From positions 203,523,902 to 203,587,901 of the forward strand of contig CM051459.1 in NCBI GenBank assembly GCA_028095005.1: a stretch of 64,000 nucleotides of DNA, written 5' to 3'. This stretch comes from Rhynchospora pubera (Eukaryota; Streptophyta; Magnoliopsida; Poales; Cyperaceae). A program made the position numbers and the translations under genes. Below the pieces are notes generated by a model. The model worked only from the letters and a program-made list of their open reading frames with translations, was not told where the DNA came from and ran no database searches. Shown here piece after piece: positions 44,701-56,499 of this stretch. Each line of letters opens with the position of its first letter. The stretch's first letter is position 1.

Positions 44701-47700
44701 GTACCAATTACCAAAGCTGTCGTCATTGTGGTACTGAAAAGGTTAATCAACCTAAACTGATCGTTATTTTTGCTAATTTCTTTTCAGATTCAAGTTACCA
44801 GAGGAGTCGATACCGAAGGAGGCGGCGTATCAGGTTATCAATGATGAGTTGATGCTGGATGGGAACCCCAGGTTGAATCTGGCTTCGTTTGTGACCACTT
44901 GGATGGAGCCTGAGTGCGACAAGTTGATCATGGCTGCTTTGAACAAGAATTATGTTGACATGGATGAGTATCCCATCACTACTGAGCTCCAGGTATCTTT
45001 TGGTTTGATCATTTTGGTGATTAGTTACAATTGAATTGATTTGCACAAGGTATTTAGCTTTAGATATGAGCAAATTTTGACTAAGTTATAGTTGTTGCAA
45101 GTAGAATTTACAGTCTTCCTCAGTCCTTGAAAAGGTACTGAAATTTATAAGGGAATAAGTTACTAGTACTACTGTGTAGAATGTAGTATTTAAAGGCGTT
45201 TTGTTTTGTGGAACTTTATTTCTATTTTTGGGTAGTTTTAGACTTTTAGTTTCTTTTGAAGTGGGATTGATGATGATGGATAACTTATTTATTTCTGATT
45301 CCAAGGCTTACTGTTGACTTCCAATTGGGGTTTGGGCTTGGAGGAGTTAATTTATTTCTTTAATTGGGATTTCTGACATTTGTCTGGTTAAGTTCACAAA
45401 GTGGTGATCCTTTGACATGTGTTTATTCCATTTTCCTAACCGGACAACTGGAGTAAGGGGCCAAGTTGGTTTAATTGAAAATAACCACTTGGTATTAGCT
45501 CCTAGTACTAAAAATATATAAATAAATTAATAATTTAATATATATATATTTTTTTTAAAAAAAAGGAAGGAAGGAAAGAAAGGAAAGTTGAAGGGTTAGG
45601 ATATTGAGAGGGGGTACTCTTGGGTAGTTGTGGCTTTCAATTATTTGGTACCTATTTATGGAAGATGTGGCTTACCCTTGATGCTGTGTGTCCTGTTTAG
45701 CAAACATAGCAGATCACATATCTTTTTTGTAGTATGAGTAACTATATTGTATTTCCAAATTTGTTCTCTGGATTTTTCTATTCTAGTTATAGTATGTGTG
45801 GTCCACATTGAGTGCTTGATCCTATAGAATCAGTCTTATCTCATTATATTCAGATGATAGGGCATTATTGATTAAAATCTGGGTATTTGAACTTAGGTGT
45901 TGAATTAGGAATTAGGAAAGGAAAAAAAATGATCTTGCATTTACAAGAGTTGCCATATGAAGTGCTAATGTCCATTGTGCCCTTCCTGCAGAACCGATGT
46001 GTAAATATGATAGCACACCTTTTCAATGCTCCGATAGGGGAAGAAGAGACAGCTGTAGGTGTTGGTACAGTTGGGAGCTCTGAGGCGATAATGCTGGCTG
46101 GGCTGGCATTTAAAAGGAAATGGCAGAACAAGAGAAAGGCTGAAGGAATGCCTTACGATAAACCCAACATTGTTACTGGTGCCAATGTTCAAGTAAATTC
46201 ATAAATTTCTTTTCTTTGTTGGGTTTGTTTTTTGATCATGGCGGTCAGGTTTAATGGTTTGAAGCACTCGAGGAAACACCAAGTTCAGCCTTGATTGGGA
46301 TAATGTCAAATGTGAACATTATATTTTACTTACTGTATTTGCCTTTATCTCCAATATTACCCTTTACAATCTGAAGGTATGCTGGGAGAAGTTTGCGAGA
46401 TACTTTGAAGTGGAGCTGAAGGAGGTGAAGTTGAAAGAAGGTTACTATGTCATGGACCCTGAGAAGGCTGTGGCGATGGTGGATGAGAATACAATCTGTG
46501 TGGCCGCTATTTTGGGCTCGACTCTAACTGGAGAATTTGAGGATGTCAATAAATTGAACGAACTTCTGACCGAGAAGAACAAGGAAACAGGGTAAGAACC
46601 AATAATTCCAAAATCAAAATGCTGGAAAGTAGCTCTGTTTACTCTAGGCTCCTCCAAATTTGAAAAATAAGTGTTGAAAGGAGTGAGCATAGGGATGGAG
46701 TCATTCATAATTATTGAATATGTTATGCAATTCTGGTTAAATTTGACATTCAGCATAAGACGTGAGAATTAGAACATAAGAAAAGTGAAGAATGAAGGTG
46801 GGAAACTAGGCCAGATAGCCTTATTGTAAAGTTGAGCTCGCCCAAACATAGCAACATAGCTCTATCTAGCAAACTCATATTTTTTCTTTCATATTTTTCC
46901 TCAAAAAAGCATGTGGTCTAGTAGCTCAGGTGGTAAGAGCACTTGGCTCTCTTCTAAGAGGTCCAGGGTTCAAGCCCGCATGCTTGCGATAGGCTTGGCA
47001 AGCCAGCATAAAAACTCAGCCATATATACAAGAAATGACCAGGGTCGGGGTGTCATTTCTAGCCTACCCCAACTTGTTTGGGATAAAAGGCTTAGACTTT
47101 AGACTTTTTTTTTTATTTTTCCTCAAAAAAATTACACTTCTGGGCACTACTCAACGTTAGCATCTCTGCTGCTACTAATTTTTCTTAAGATATCCTTAAT
47201 TGTAGCTCTATTGTTTGGCAGCAAAAAACATGTAATGTGAGTGTAGTGACAAAGTGATTAAAGTTTTGTCTGTCTTATGCAAACAGGTGGGATGTGCCAA
47301 TCCATGTGGATGCAGCAAGTGGAGGATTTATAGCACCTTTTCTTTACAAGGACCTAGTATGGGACTTTAGGCTACCACTTGTCAAGAGCATCAACGTAAG
47401 TGGTCACAAATATGGGCTTGTCTACGCAGGGGTTGGTTGGGTTGTCTGGCGGAGCAAGGAGGATTTACCTGATGAACTTGTTTTTCATATCAACTATCTT
47501 GGAGCCGACCAACCCACCTTTACTCTCAATTTCTCCAAAGGTTTTACATTTAATTATTTCTAAATTTGGAATTCTGCTCAGTTGCAACCTCAGTTTCTTG
47601 AAAGAAATTGTAGTTCAAGTTGCAGTTCATTTGGGGCATTGTTAAATTGCTCCTGGATTGCACAGTCTAGGTTAAATGTGGACTAATTTGGGTTACGAGT

Positions 47701-49402
47701 AAAGTCAACTTACCTTTTATATATTTACACAAGGGCCTATGACCATTAGTCCAAATTTAACTATCATTTTCTGGATCAAGAATTTCCATTTATTTTGAGT
47801 GCTGCAAAAGGGAACTGATAGTAATTTGGACATACTTGCTTGTTCTCTTAGATTATTTCAGTGAAAAATTTAATAATAAGTTAATGAATTGTAAGTATTA
47901 TAATTTTTCTTTCTTGCAGGATCCAGTCAGATTATTGCACAGTATTATCAATTCATACGCTTGGGTTTCGAGGTCTCTCTCTCTCTCTGGCGCCTGGCTT
48001 TTTTGTTTTGTAGAAAATTTAAACCTTATGAAGTTAAAATGCTAGTTTCTAATTCTACTAGTTCTACGTCAATATCTATATTCATATTCTTACATCAATA
48101 TCTATATTGATATTCTTTAGCAATGCAAAATTAGCTTTTATGTTAGGGTTAGACCCTTGAGTACTAAGTTTAAAATGGAATGTGTGGGACATTTGTATAT
48201 TACATATATCATGCACATAAAAAAAATGATAAATTGATGCTATTTATATTATTTATTACAACAAACTGTGAGACCAGCAACACATCCCACAAACTTGTTA
48301 ATAATCTCATCTTTTGTGTGATACAGCTTTTTTGAAATGTCAGTTAGCTTATCATCTGCTCTTTTAAATTTTTTTTTACTTGAATTTTTGGACATAAGTA
48401 AAGAAGAGATTTTAAAAATAATTATTCATTTTTAATATAGACTTAGAAATACTTTCAGTGTGCATATGGTTGAGGCCAAAAATATTTGAAGGTGGGTACA
48501 GACTTGATCTAGAGGTGATATACTCTTGGATCCGTGTGTTTATTAAGTAGTTCTGATACTGATAAATCTTATTTATTATCATATATCACATTTATGTTGG
48601 ATTTTGTAGGGTTACAAGAATATAATAGAGAACTGCATGGAGAATGCAAAGGTGCTACGGCAAGGACTAGAACAAACAGGAAAGTTCAACATAGTATCAA
48701 AGGAGGTGGGTGTGCCATTGGTTGCCTTTGCGCTGAAGGACAGAACCTATTACACGGTCTTTGACATATCTGAGAATTTAAGGCGGTTTGGCTGGATTGT
48801 GCCTGCCTACACCATGCCTGCTGATGCACAGCATATTGCGGTACTTCGTGTGGTTGTCAGGTAAATGTGAGCTAAGAAGAAATTATTTTTGGAAAAGTGG
48901 CCCACTCTGTCAGAACCATTGAATACATAATAATAAGAAAAGGTCAATTTGCAGGTATAGAAAATGAAACCCTAAAGTTTAAATATTTGTTGCTAATTAC
49001 CCTAAAATAAACACAGAAAGCATCACTTGTGAATGTAGCTAATTTCTTTGTGAACAATAAACACAAAAAAAGAAAAATGAAAAATGAAAGACTACCTTAC
49101 TATCTTTTTTTAAATTAAGAAAAAAACCAGATAGTTGATATAAATATACTGCTCTTTTCAGGGAGGACTTCAGCCGCAGTTTGGCAGAATGGCTTGTGTC
49201 AGACATCCATAAGGTGGTACAAGAATTAGATGAACAAGTCAAACATGTAACCAAGGTTGTCACTACTCAGGTAGACATCACAGCAAGGGGTGGTGGGACT
49301 GATGGTGCATTGGTGCACAAGAGTGAACAGGAGATTGCTGAAGAGGTAATAACTTACTGGAAGAAACTAGTTAGCCGCAAGAAAACCAGTGGCGTATGTT
49401 AG
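44353..49402 (+). CDS. GAD: Glutamate decarboxylase (calmodulin-binding plant GAD)
   Basis: A PLP enzyme of the cytosol that converts L-glutamate to GABA and CO2, at the entry of the GABA shunt. Exons: first exon 44353-44438 or 44609-44700 (alternatives), then 44788-44992, 45992-46192, 46377-46591, 47287-47540, 47920-47972, 48610-48860 and 49162-49402. All junctions are in phase. The product is 501 or 503 residues, the family norm. Signatures: FVTTWMEPECDKL, GTVGSSEAIMLAGLAFKRKW, HVDAASGGFIAPF, and SINVSGHKYGLVYAG with the PLP-binding Lys. The C-terminal end, EEVITYWKKLVSRKKTSGVC, has the Trp and Lys/Arg cluster of the calmodulin-binding autoinhibitory domain, so Ca2+/calmodulin activation is expected. 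A SINE lies in the intron after 46591. Confidence 0.97.
46909..47113 (+). mobile_element. tRNA-derived SINE in a GAD intron (17-bp TSD)
   Basis: The 5' part has polymerase III boxes: A box TAGCTCAGGTGG (46922-46933) and B box GGTTCAAGCCC (46967-46977). The body follows and ends ..CCCAACTTGTTTGGGATAAA..., then a T-rich tail. TATTTTTCCTCAAAAAA is duplicated exactly at 46892-46908 and 47114-47130. The CAACTTGTTTGGGA tail resembles the Au-SINE family. It is not a functional tRNA gene, because the acceptor stem does not close. Confidence 0.87.
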
Positions 49403-49895
49403 CTTGATTGCCGGGAAGCACGTACACTCCTTTTAAGTTTGAGAAACAGCTACAGGGGATTGTTTACTGGTGATTCAACTTTTTCTTGGTGTGATAAACC
49501 TCCTTTGCTGTAATCATTTAGTAAAAACTACTATGGTGATGCCGAGGTGATTGCCCTTTTTGTACAAATTTAATAAAAACTACTATGGAATGTTTGTCTG
49601 TAATGAAAATGTTTTGTAGTTCAAAAAACTGTCGTGTAGCCAAGACTTGTTGGATAGGTTTTTTTGTTAGTTGATGTCATTGGTTTGTAGTGCTCATTCC
49701 GCTTCCAAGGAAAACCTCTGATTTAATAATAAACAAGGAGCTTCTAAGCTCCCAAGTGGCGACGTGACTACGTGAGACATGACAGAGCCAGAACTTGTGA
49801 AGTGGCACGGTTAGTCGGTTAGTTCGTGATCCATTCGGACAATTTCTTGCGCTGCTCTATTTTATTTTGTAAGCATCTAGTGGTAAAATCTTACC
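49403..49895. other. 3' flank of GAD
   Basis: AT-rich 3'-UTR and flank; AATTTAATAAAAACTAC near 49567 may supply a poly(A) signal. No gene is seen. Confidence 0.5.
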
Positions 49896-49898
49896 TTA

Positions 49899-50055
49899 GG
49901 GTGCGTTTGGATAGGTGTAGGAAGAAGGGAAGAAGGGAAGAAGTGGGAAAAAGTATTGGGAAGTGTGTAACTTTGTGAAGAGTTTGGATTGTTTATAATT
50001 TTTTTTCTTCCCATCTTCCATCTTCATCTTCTTCTTCTCTCATCCAAACGCACCC
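49899..50055. mobile_element. Tourist-like MITE, first of a tandem pair
   Basis: GGGTGCGTTTGGATAGGTG ... CATCCAAACGCACCC, with TTA on both sides (49896-49898, 50056-50058). The inside shares AAGTATTGGGAAGTGTGTAA, TTTGTGAAGAGTTTG and ATTGTTTATAATTTTTTT with the next copy. Confidence 0.8.
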
Positions 50056-50058
50056 TTA

Positions 50059-50192
50059 GGGTGCGTTTGGATAGGTGTGGGAAGAAGGGAAAAAGTATTG
50101 GGAAGTGTGTAATTTTGTGAAGAGTTTGAATTGTTTATAATTTTTTTTTCTTCCCTCTTTTTCTTCTTTCTTCCAACGATCCAAACGCACCC
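50059..50192. mobile_element. Tourist-like MITE, second of a tandem pair
   Basis: The same family as the preceding copy, in the same orientation, 134 bp. It shares the single TTA at 50056-50058 with its neighbour and has TTA again at 50193-50195. Confidence 0.8.
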
Positions 50193-51064
50193 TTAGATCT
50201 AACACATGTATGCAATTCCTACAATTTGTTGTGTGTCTTGTCTCGTGGGGATCAATTTCTTATTTATAGGAATGCAATAACTTGCTCTCCACGTAATGCC
50301 ATAAACAGTCCATCAATATTTGGCAGTACTTTCTTTATTATTCCACCCATATTATTCCACCCATTTTAGGCATCGCAATCAATACACAAATCATCCAAAT
50401 ACGTTATTTGATAGTCACGTTTATTCCTAGATTTTTATCATATTGTACAATTCCTAATCACTAAGCAATATTTGTCCATGATTATTAGATTTATTTTCTA
50501 ATAATCCAACATTAGATTATTTGCAAATTTTACTTTTACAGCCTATCAATCCCAATAGTAGGAAAACCATAGGGATTAGGGAAGAAGGAACGAGGGCTAT
50601 ATAATTTGGGATGGTACAGCATGGGAGAAGCAGAGAGCGGAAGAAGATGTACTAGACTGCCTTTCTCATTTCTCAATGCGGCTTTAAAAATTGAAATCAC
50701 AAACTTGGGTCTTTAAACTTTTAAAGACCCAAACTTAGACGGGAAGAAAATCTGTTACAGTGTTACCGCTTCACGAGTTTCTAAACTTAAATCCTGACAA
50801 GCCCATGAGAAGCTCCACTTCTGGCACTGGTCCTCTCCAACCTAATCAAGCAACAACTAATTTAATAATAATAAACGAATAAATGGAGCTGGTACTACTG
50901 CATGTCTGCATCAGCATCTTCTTCATTTCCCAAGTCAACAGCCAGCTCTCAAGTGCACAGTGAACTGAGAGAGATTCATAATTAATTGGATTGAATCAGA
51001 CTTCTCTCCTTATCCGCTCAAATGAATTAATCTACAACAATAGTTCCAATTGTCTTCTACCTAC

Positions 51065-52934
51065 ATGGAGTTCATACTGCTGGTCATATGTATCTCCATC
51101 CTTTTTCTCATCTCCTTTCTCTTTACTCTCACATATCAAAAGCTGATCCCTTCCAATGGCAAGCTTCCACCCGGCCCCACTCCTCTTCCTGTCATTGGAA
51201 ACCTTCTACACTTTTGCAAACAACCAGACCAGGTCCACCAAGCCATGGCCGACCTCGCCAAAATCTACGGCCCCGTCATGTCTCTCAAGCTAGGTATGAC
51301 CAACCTTGTCATCATCTCTTCACCTGACACGGCACGTGAAGCCCTGCAAAAGAATGATGCAGCAATGTCTGCTCGGTGGGTCCCAGACAACTTCCATGCT
51401 CTTAACCACCATGAGGTATCCATAGGATGGCTTTCAAGTTCTTCTCCCTTATGGAAGAACCTTCGTACAATTGTCACAACTAATCTGATGTCGGCCCGTT
51501 GTCTGGACATGACCCGAACTATTCGGAAAGAAAAAAACAGTGAACTTATGACCTATTTTCATGAAAATGCTGGTAAATCGATAAGGCTCAGTCTCCCATT
51601 GTTTGGAGCTATGCTTAATCTAATATCCACTCTTTTATTTTCTGAGGATGTACTGGACCTTGGCTCTGATTCAACACAAGATTTCAAGGAGCTCATTGCT
51701 TCAATACTTGAGGAGATTGGAAAACCAAATGTCTCGGACTTCTATCCTTTTCTGCGACAACTTGATTTGAAGGGCAGGCGTCGTATTACCAAGGTCTATC
51801 TTGAAAGATTATATAATTACTTTGATGGAATTATAACTCGTAGGATGACTGGTGTTAAGCAGATGAAAGAAAACACTGGTGATTTCCTAGATTCACTCCT
51901 CAAACTGCATTCAGATTCAAAACTTGATCTGAGAACAATCAAGGGTCTATTGACGGTAATTACTGTTATGCTGTTTTTCTTTTAATCTGTTTGTAATTTG
52001 TAATAGGGCTTTGATTTCCTAAGGAGTTTTAGCCTTATGCCTGATTCTGGCAGGTGGGGGTTTTGTACCGGTTGTACTGGTACAAGGTTTCGAAGAGATT
52101 TGTGGTGAGTTAGCTCAATGGATGACCTTTGCTCATCTACTGAAGATGTTCTATCTCCATGTTAAATCTTATATTTTGGTTTCTTTTGGTTAAACGAATA
52201 TGGTTGCTGTGTCCACCTTTTTATATAGAAAAGGGTTTGATTCAGGGTAATCAATTCATATTTATTAATTGGTTAACTTATGTAACCCAATCGTTTCATG
52301 TATCTTTATTTTCTAGGATCTCTTTGTAGCTGGTAATGAAACAACTTCAATCACAATAGAGTGGGCAATGGCAGAGCTGCTTTGCAACCCGAGTGTTATG
52401 TTAAAGGCTCGTGCCGAGCTCAAGGAGAAAATAGGATCTAAGCAAGTGGAAGAGACAGACATTCCCAAACTTCCCTACCTCCATGCCATAATCAAAGAAA
52501 CCATGAGATTGCATCCTGCTGGGCCCCTTATGTTGCCTCACAAAGTGACTGAGGCCGGAGTTGAGATTGGTGGGTTCACGTTGCCAAAGGATGCACGTGT
52601 GATGATTAATGTCTGGGCTATAGGACGGGATTCGACGGCTTGGTCAGAACCAGACATCTTCATGCCAGAAAGATTTTTTCTTAGAGAAGTTGACTTTCGC
52701 GGTCAGGATTTCGAGTTTATTCCCTTTGGATCTGGAAGAAGATTGTGCCCAGGATTGCCTCTTGCAGTGAAGAGCATTCCATTGATTCTGGCTTCGATGC
52801 TGCATGAGTTTGAGTGGAGGTTACCAGATGGCATTAGGCATAGTGATGTAGATCTCAATGATAGATTTGGCACGTCCCTTGCCTTGGTTACTCCTCTTCA
52901 TGCTGTGCCTCTTCCAGTTATTGCCACTGATTAG
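51065..52934 (+). CDS. Cytochrome P450, CYP76 family (copy 1)
   Basis: An ER-anchored monooxygenase; CYP76 enzymes typically hydroxylate monoterpenols, diterpenes or related specialised metabolites. Exons 51065-51955 and 52317-52934 give 502 residues. The ATG at 51065 (MEFILLVIC) is chosen because it is the first in-frame start also conserved in copy 2; ATG 51050 would add five residues. Visible: N-terminal anchor, hinge LPPGPTPLPVIGN, I-helix AGNETTSITIEWAMAELL, ExxR in KETMRLHP, PERF as MPERF, and heme loop FIPFGSGRRLCPGLPLA. All catalytic motifs are intact. The single intron lies at the usual CYP76 position, just before DLFVAG. Substrate unknown. Confidence 0.94.
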
Positions 52935-53351
52935 ACCCAGAAGAATTTTACTTTTTTTTTTCTTGTCCTTTTTATGTTTATGATCAAATAGTAGAAGTTA
53001 ATCGTTTTTTTTATTTTCACCGTTCTGTGAATGCAGAGTCAGAAAGAATTGTAAAATGGAACAAAGAAACCCTTGTAGTTTGTTTCTCTGGAGAAGAAAC
53101 TTTGTATTTTTATTAATGTTTCTGTTCTAGCTTATCACTTGTAAACCAAAATATCGCATTGACCAAAGCATACCAGTATCCGATCAATTTTTTAAATTCT
53201 AAAAGAAATTCCTATAAGCTAATAACATTTGATATCCAAAAACATCAGCATTAAAAGAAAAGATATTTCTGTACTCTTACTCCAAAATCTAAGTTACACC
53301 GCTCTCTGTATTAAGTTACAATCAAGTAGTTCATATATATATTTTTCCCAA

Positions 53352-53973
53352 TCAACCACGTTGTACTACAGAAATTGGAACTGCATGAAGGGGGGCAGCA
53401 AGTTCAAGGGCCGATGCGAACTTCTCCGTCAAATCAACATCATTGGGCTCCATCCCATTTGGAAGCCTCCAATCAAACTCTTGAAGCATCAAAGCCAACA
53501 AAAATGGCACAACCCTTCTGACAAGTGGCAATCCCGGACAAATCCGCCTCCCGGATCCAAATGGGATGAACTCAAAATCCCTCCCTTGGAAGTCCATATC
53601 TTTCCATAGAAACCTCTGGTCTGAAAACATCTGGTTGGTCCCACACCCCTGGGTCCCGCCCGATTACCCAAACATTTATCATCATTCGAGCTCCTCTTGG
53701 CACCGTTTACCCACAACCGCAAATGTTGACCCCGGTTTCCATTGCCCTGTGGGGCACTAATAATGGTCCTGGTGGATGCAATCTTAATACCTCTTTCACC
53801 ACTGCTTGGAGGTAGGGAAGCTTGACTGTTTCTGGTTCCTCCAAAGCTTTCACGCGAAAAGTTTCTTGCACTTTACTTTGTGCTTTAGCCATGGAAACAG
53901 GGTCGTGGAGAAGTTCTGCCATTGCCCATTCTACTGTTGTGGTGCTTGTGTCTGTTCCTGCCACAAAAAGGTC
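53352..53973 (-). pseudogene. CYP76 exon 2 pseudogene
   Basis: A near-copy of exon 2 of the intact minus-strand CYP76 at 59097-59741, starting after a TATCAG acceptor. It begins DLFVAGTDTSTTTVEWAMAE. It has a nonsense codon (TAA, 53707-53709, where the intact gene has TAC) after NICGCG. It also has a 2-bp deletion near 53615 that removes the PERF motif frame. The heme-loop part resumes in another frame (FIPFGSGRRICPGLPLV). No exon 1 exists upstream: the intron breaks off at 54226. Non-functional. Confidence 0.92.
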
Positions 53974-54226
53974 CTGATAACCAATCAAATTAGTATCTTA
54001 CGAAGAATGCACAGGAAATGAATTCACACATAAGTTGCTGATGTAATTCAAACTTGCATTCAAATTTATAATATATATTTGATATTGAAAAAAAAATTAT
54101 TCAAACTAAAAAGATAAAATTGACGCATTCCTTCAATTAGAGACATGTATCAAATTTGAATTATTTTACAATATTTTGTCATTTATGAAAAATCCAACTC
54201 AACCGTTGTATGGAAAGCTAAATGAC

Positions 54227-54886
54227 TTTAATGTATCCCATGATCCGAAGGAAAGATCAGATTTCATGGCTATGATATTATTAGGTGCAGATTATACAAC
54301 TCCGGCATTTTGGAGGCCAGGCGAAGCATCATGGACAGTGATAAATGTTCCGAAAAAATTATACTGTGGATGATATTGTATTCCTTAATACCTAATCTCT
54401 AATTTCTCTACGCTGAGTGTGCTTCATTTGGTGGATTTTGATCCTGAACCAAAATTGACAGAAGTTGGACCTCAAATCGAGCAAGCAGGCGGCCAAAGGT
54501 ATTTGGTGGATTTCGATCGATGCCTGCTTCTTATCGACAGGTGCTGTGTACATGTAGAAGATGATTTAACTAATGGTGTTCGATGTGACGTGATTGAACC
54601 CAATCTGGAGAAAAATTGCTTGTATGACTGGTTTGATATTAAAGACTATGCACTATTTTTGGGCGGAAATTCTTCTATTTTTGTCGATTCCAGCCAATTT
54701 CCAATGTGCAAAAAGAATAGCATAAATTTTACACACTTAACTGATTCATTCTCCAGAGAAGAATTTGGGTGTCATGAATTTGGTATCTTTGATATGATAA
54801 CCAAGACATGGAGTACATACTATCCAGTTGAAGCATCTCCAACTAGTATAGGCTCTCCAGTTTGGCTTACCCCAAATCCATGGTAG
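54227..54886 (+). pseudogene. F-box/DUF295 protein gene remnant, 5' truncated
   Basis: It reads HDPKERSDFMAMILLGADYT then TPAFWRPGEASWTVINVPKK, shifts frame near 54365 (YTVDDIVFLNT, stop), and resumes at about 54415 with VLHLVDFDPEPKLTEV. From there it keeps YDWFDIKDYALFLGGNSSIF and FGIFDMITKTWSTYYPVE to the stop at 54886. These are C-terminal DUF295 features; the F-box is missing. It starts exactly where the CYP76 duplication ends. It is probably the decayed partner of the F-box gene that begins at 63588. Confidence 0.85.
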
Positions 54887-55460
54887 GCCACTTCAGCACT
54901 GTGTGCACTCGATAGCAACTATAAGAGTATCTAGTTCTTTGGTTTTTTTTTTGGGGGGTTAAGGCGATCGATATCTAGTTTGTTGTAGCTCCTGATTATT
55001 GTCATTAATATTAAACAATTTTGGATTGGATTGCAATTAAAATTTAGTTAATTTGATTAATATTTACTCTCGTTATTGCACCTCTGATTCTCTCTGAATG
55101 GGTCTTTCAATTTGTATTCTGTCATGGAGGAACCTGTCACACAAGAGCAGCACATACGTTGTTATTAGTCTTTTTTGTTTTTACTCCTTGCCTTTTTTCT
55201 TCGGAGCAGAAAGGATTATTACAAAAAAGGTCATCAGGATTGTATCAGGTCCCAATTTTACTATTTGCTTAATTTTTCCTTTATTTATCTTTCAAAAAAG
55301 GATTGCAACATAATTTTCGTCCTGAAAGGTGGTCTTTTTTTGCCCTTATCATGAATTTTTTGTTAATGAATTTGTTTAGAGATTTTTTTTTAGATACAAC
55401 TTGATAGCGGCTACCAAGTGAAAGAAAAGAAAAGAAAAAAAACAAAGCAGGAAAGCAGAA
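54887..55460. other. Intergenic DNA, no gene seen
   Basis: AT-rich flank of the F-box remnant, with homopolymer runs. No supported feature. Confidence 0.5.
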
Positions 55461-55798
55461 TTAGCAGTAATTTGAAAACAAGGAATGCTGCGCTAGTATC
55501 CAAAGCACAAAGGAGTCCACATTTCGGGCTTCATCTCTGAAAACCCTATTATTCCTCTCTAGCCAAATTGCCCAGAACACTGTAATTGTAATTGTTGATC
55601 TTGATTTTGCTGTGGAGGTGCCACGGCCCTGCAGAGCATGTTGAAAAATAAAGCATGTACATCAGAGAAACCCGTTGTAACAAAAGTTGGAAAGCGATAC
55701 GTGATCTTATTCCAAAGTTCCACAGCATAATCGCATTGGCAGAAAAGTTGCTTAATTAAATATATGAAATCATGCTCCCAATGTTGCAATACAAAATT
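55461..55798 (-). pseudogene. Remnant of a LINE-type reverse-transcriptase C-terminal (zf-RVT) domain
   Basis: The minus strand reads LIKQLFCQCDYAVELWNKIT, then, after a frameshift near 55580, ITVFWAIWLERNNRVFRDEA and further VDSFVLWILA. The pattern LFxxCxxAxxxW ... FWxIWLERNxRxF is the zinc-binding C-terminal region found after plant non-LTR reverse transcriptases and in related orphan genes. It is frameshifted and lacks the RT core. Confidence 0.7.
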
Positions 55799-56499
55799 CT
55801 AAAAAAGTAATAATACAATACAAAGTTGATAAAACATTTGTTGAAACGATATTCGTTTGTGACGCTAAGTTTCATTGAAATTTACAAAAAAATTCAATGA
55901 CGTATTTTTTCTAATATATATTAAAAATGTTTTCCCTAAGTTTAAAATTGATATTATTTATTTATTATTATAATCATTTTATTACAATTTTATCTTAATA
56001 CTATTTTTTTCCTAGTTTTTTTAACCTTTAGGTTTTTTTGGGTATTTTTACTTTTGTTTAGTTGTTTGCAAGTTTTTCCAAAATCATTTTTGATTATTTT
56101 TTAAAAAAAAAATTCACTTAATCCAATAATATTTTTTTATATTTTAGATTTACAAAAAAACTTTTTATTTTTTTTTAGATTGATGTTATTTTTGTTATTT
56201 TAAGAATTAAAAGATCACTTTTTGTCCAACATTCATCGCGTGAAGTGTGTCCATTCATATTATCCCTGGTGAGGTAGCTATCTTGGCTCGCTATTGTGGA
56301 CTTGTGGTACTGGTACATATACAATGGGGTCTGGCTTCGGTGAAAAAAATCCGCCCCATATTTGTCCATTCATTGAAGTTAATTCCAATACACTTCGATT
56401 ATACATAAATATTTAATAAAATAAGAATCAGTAATTGTACTAGATATTTCTTTTTAAATTGTATTTTCAATTTTATAAATATTTATTTTTGATATGACC
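55799..56499. other. Intergenic DNA, no gene seen
   Basis: Very AT-rich (poly-T and poly-A runs), lying between the RT remnant and the start of the right duplication copy. Confidence 0.5.

Larger units (their letters stand above)
50700..54226. repeat. Segmental duplication, left copy
   Basis: From about 50700 (AAACTTGGGTCTTTA) this segment is closely similar to 56500-60038: promoter, both exons and intron of a plus-strand CYP76, its 3' flank, then exon 2 and part of the intron of a minus-strand CYP76. Similarity stops abruptly after GGCTAAATGACTTTAATGTA-type sequence at 54226 / 60038. The DNA to the right in this copy is F-box gene sequence. Confidence 0.9.

Noticed and set aside
46913..46984. 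A tRNA gene in the GAD intron
   Set aside because: A and B boxes are present but the acceptor stem does not pair. The unit extends to a tailed 205-bp body with a 17-bp TSD, so it is a SINE.
53489..53722. Overlapping ORF in the CYP76 pseudogene as a gene
   Set aside because: It is an off-frame reading of the damaged exon.
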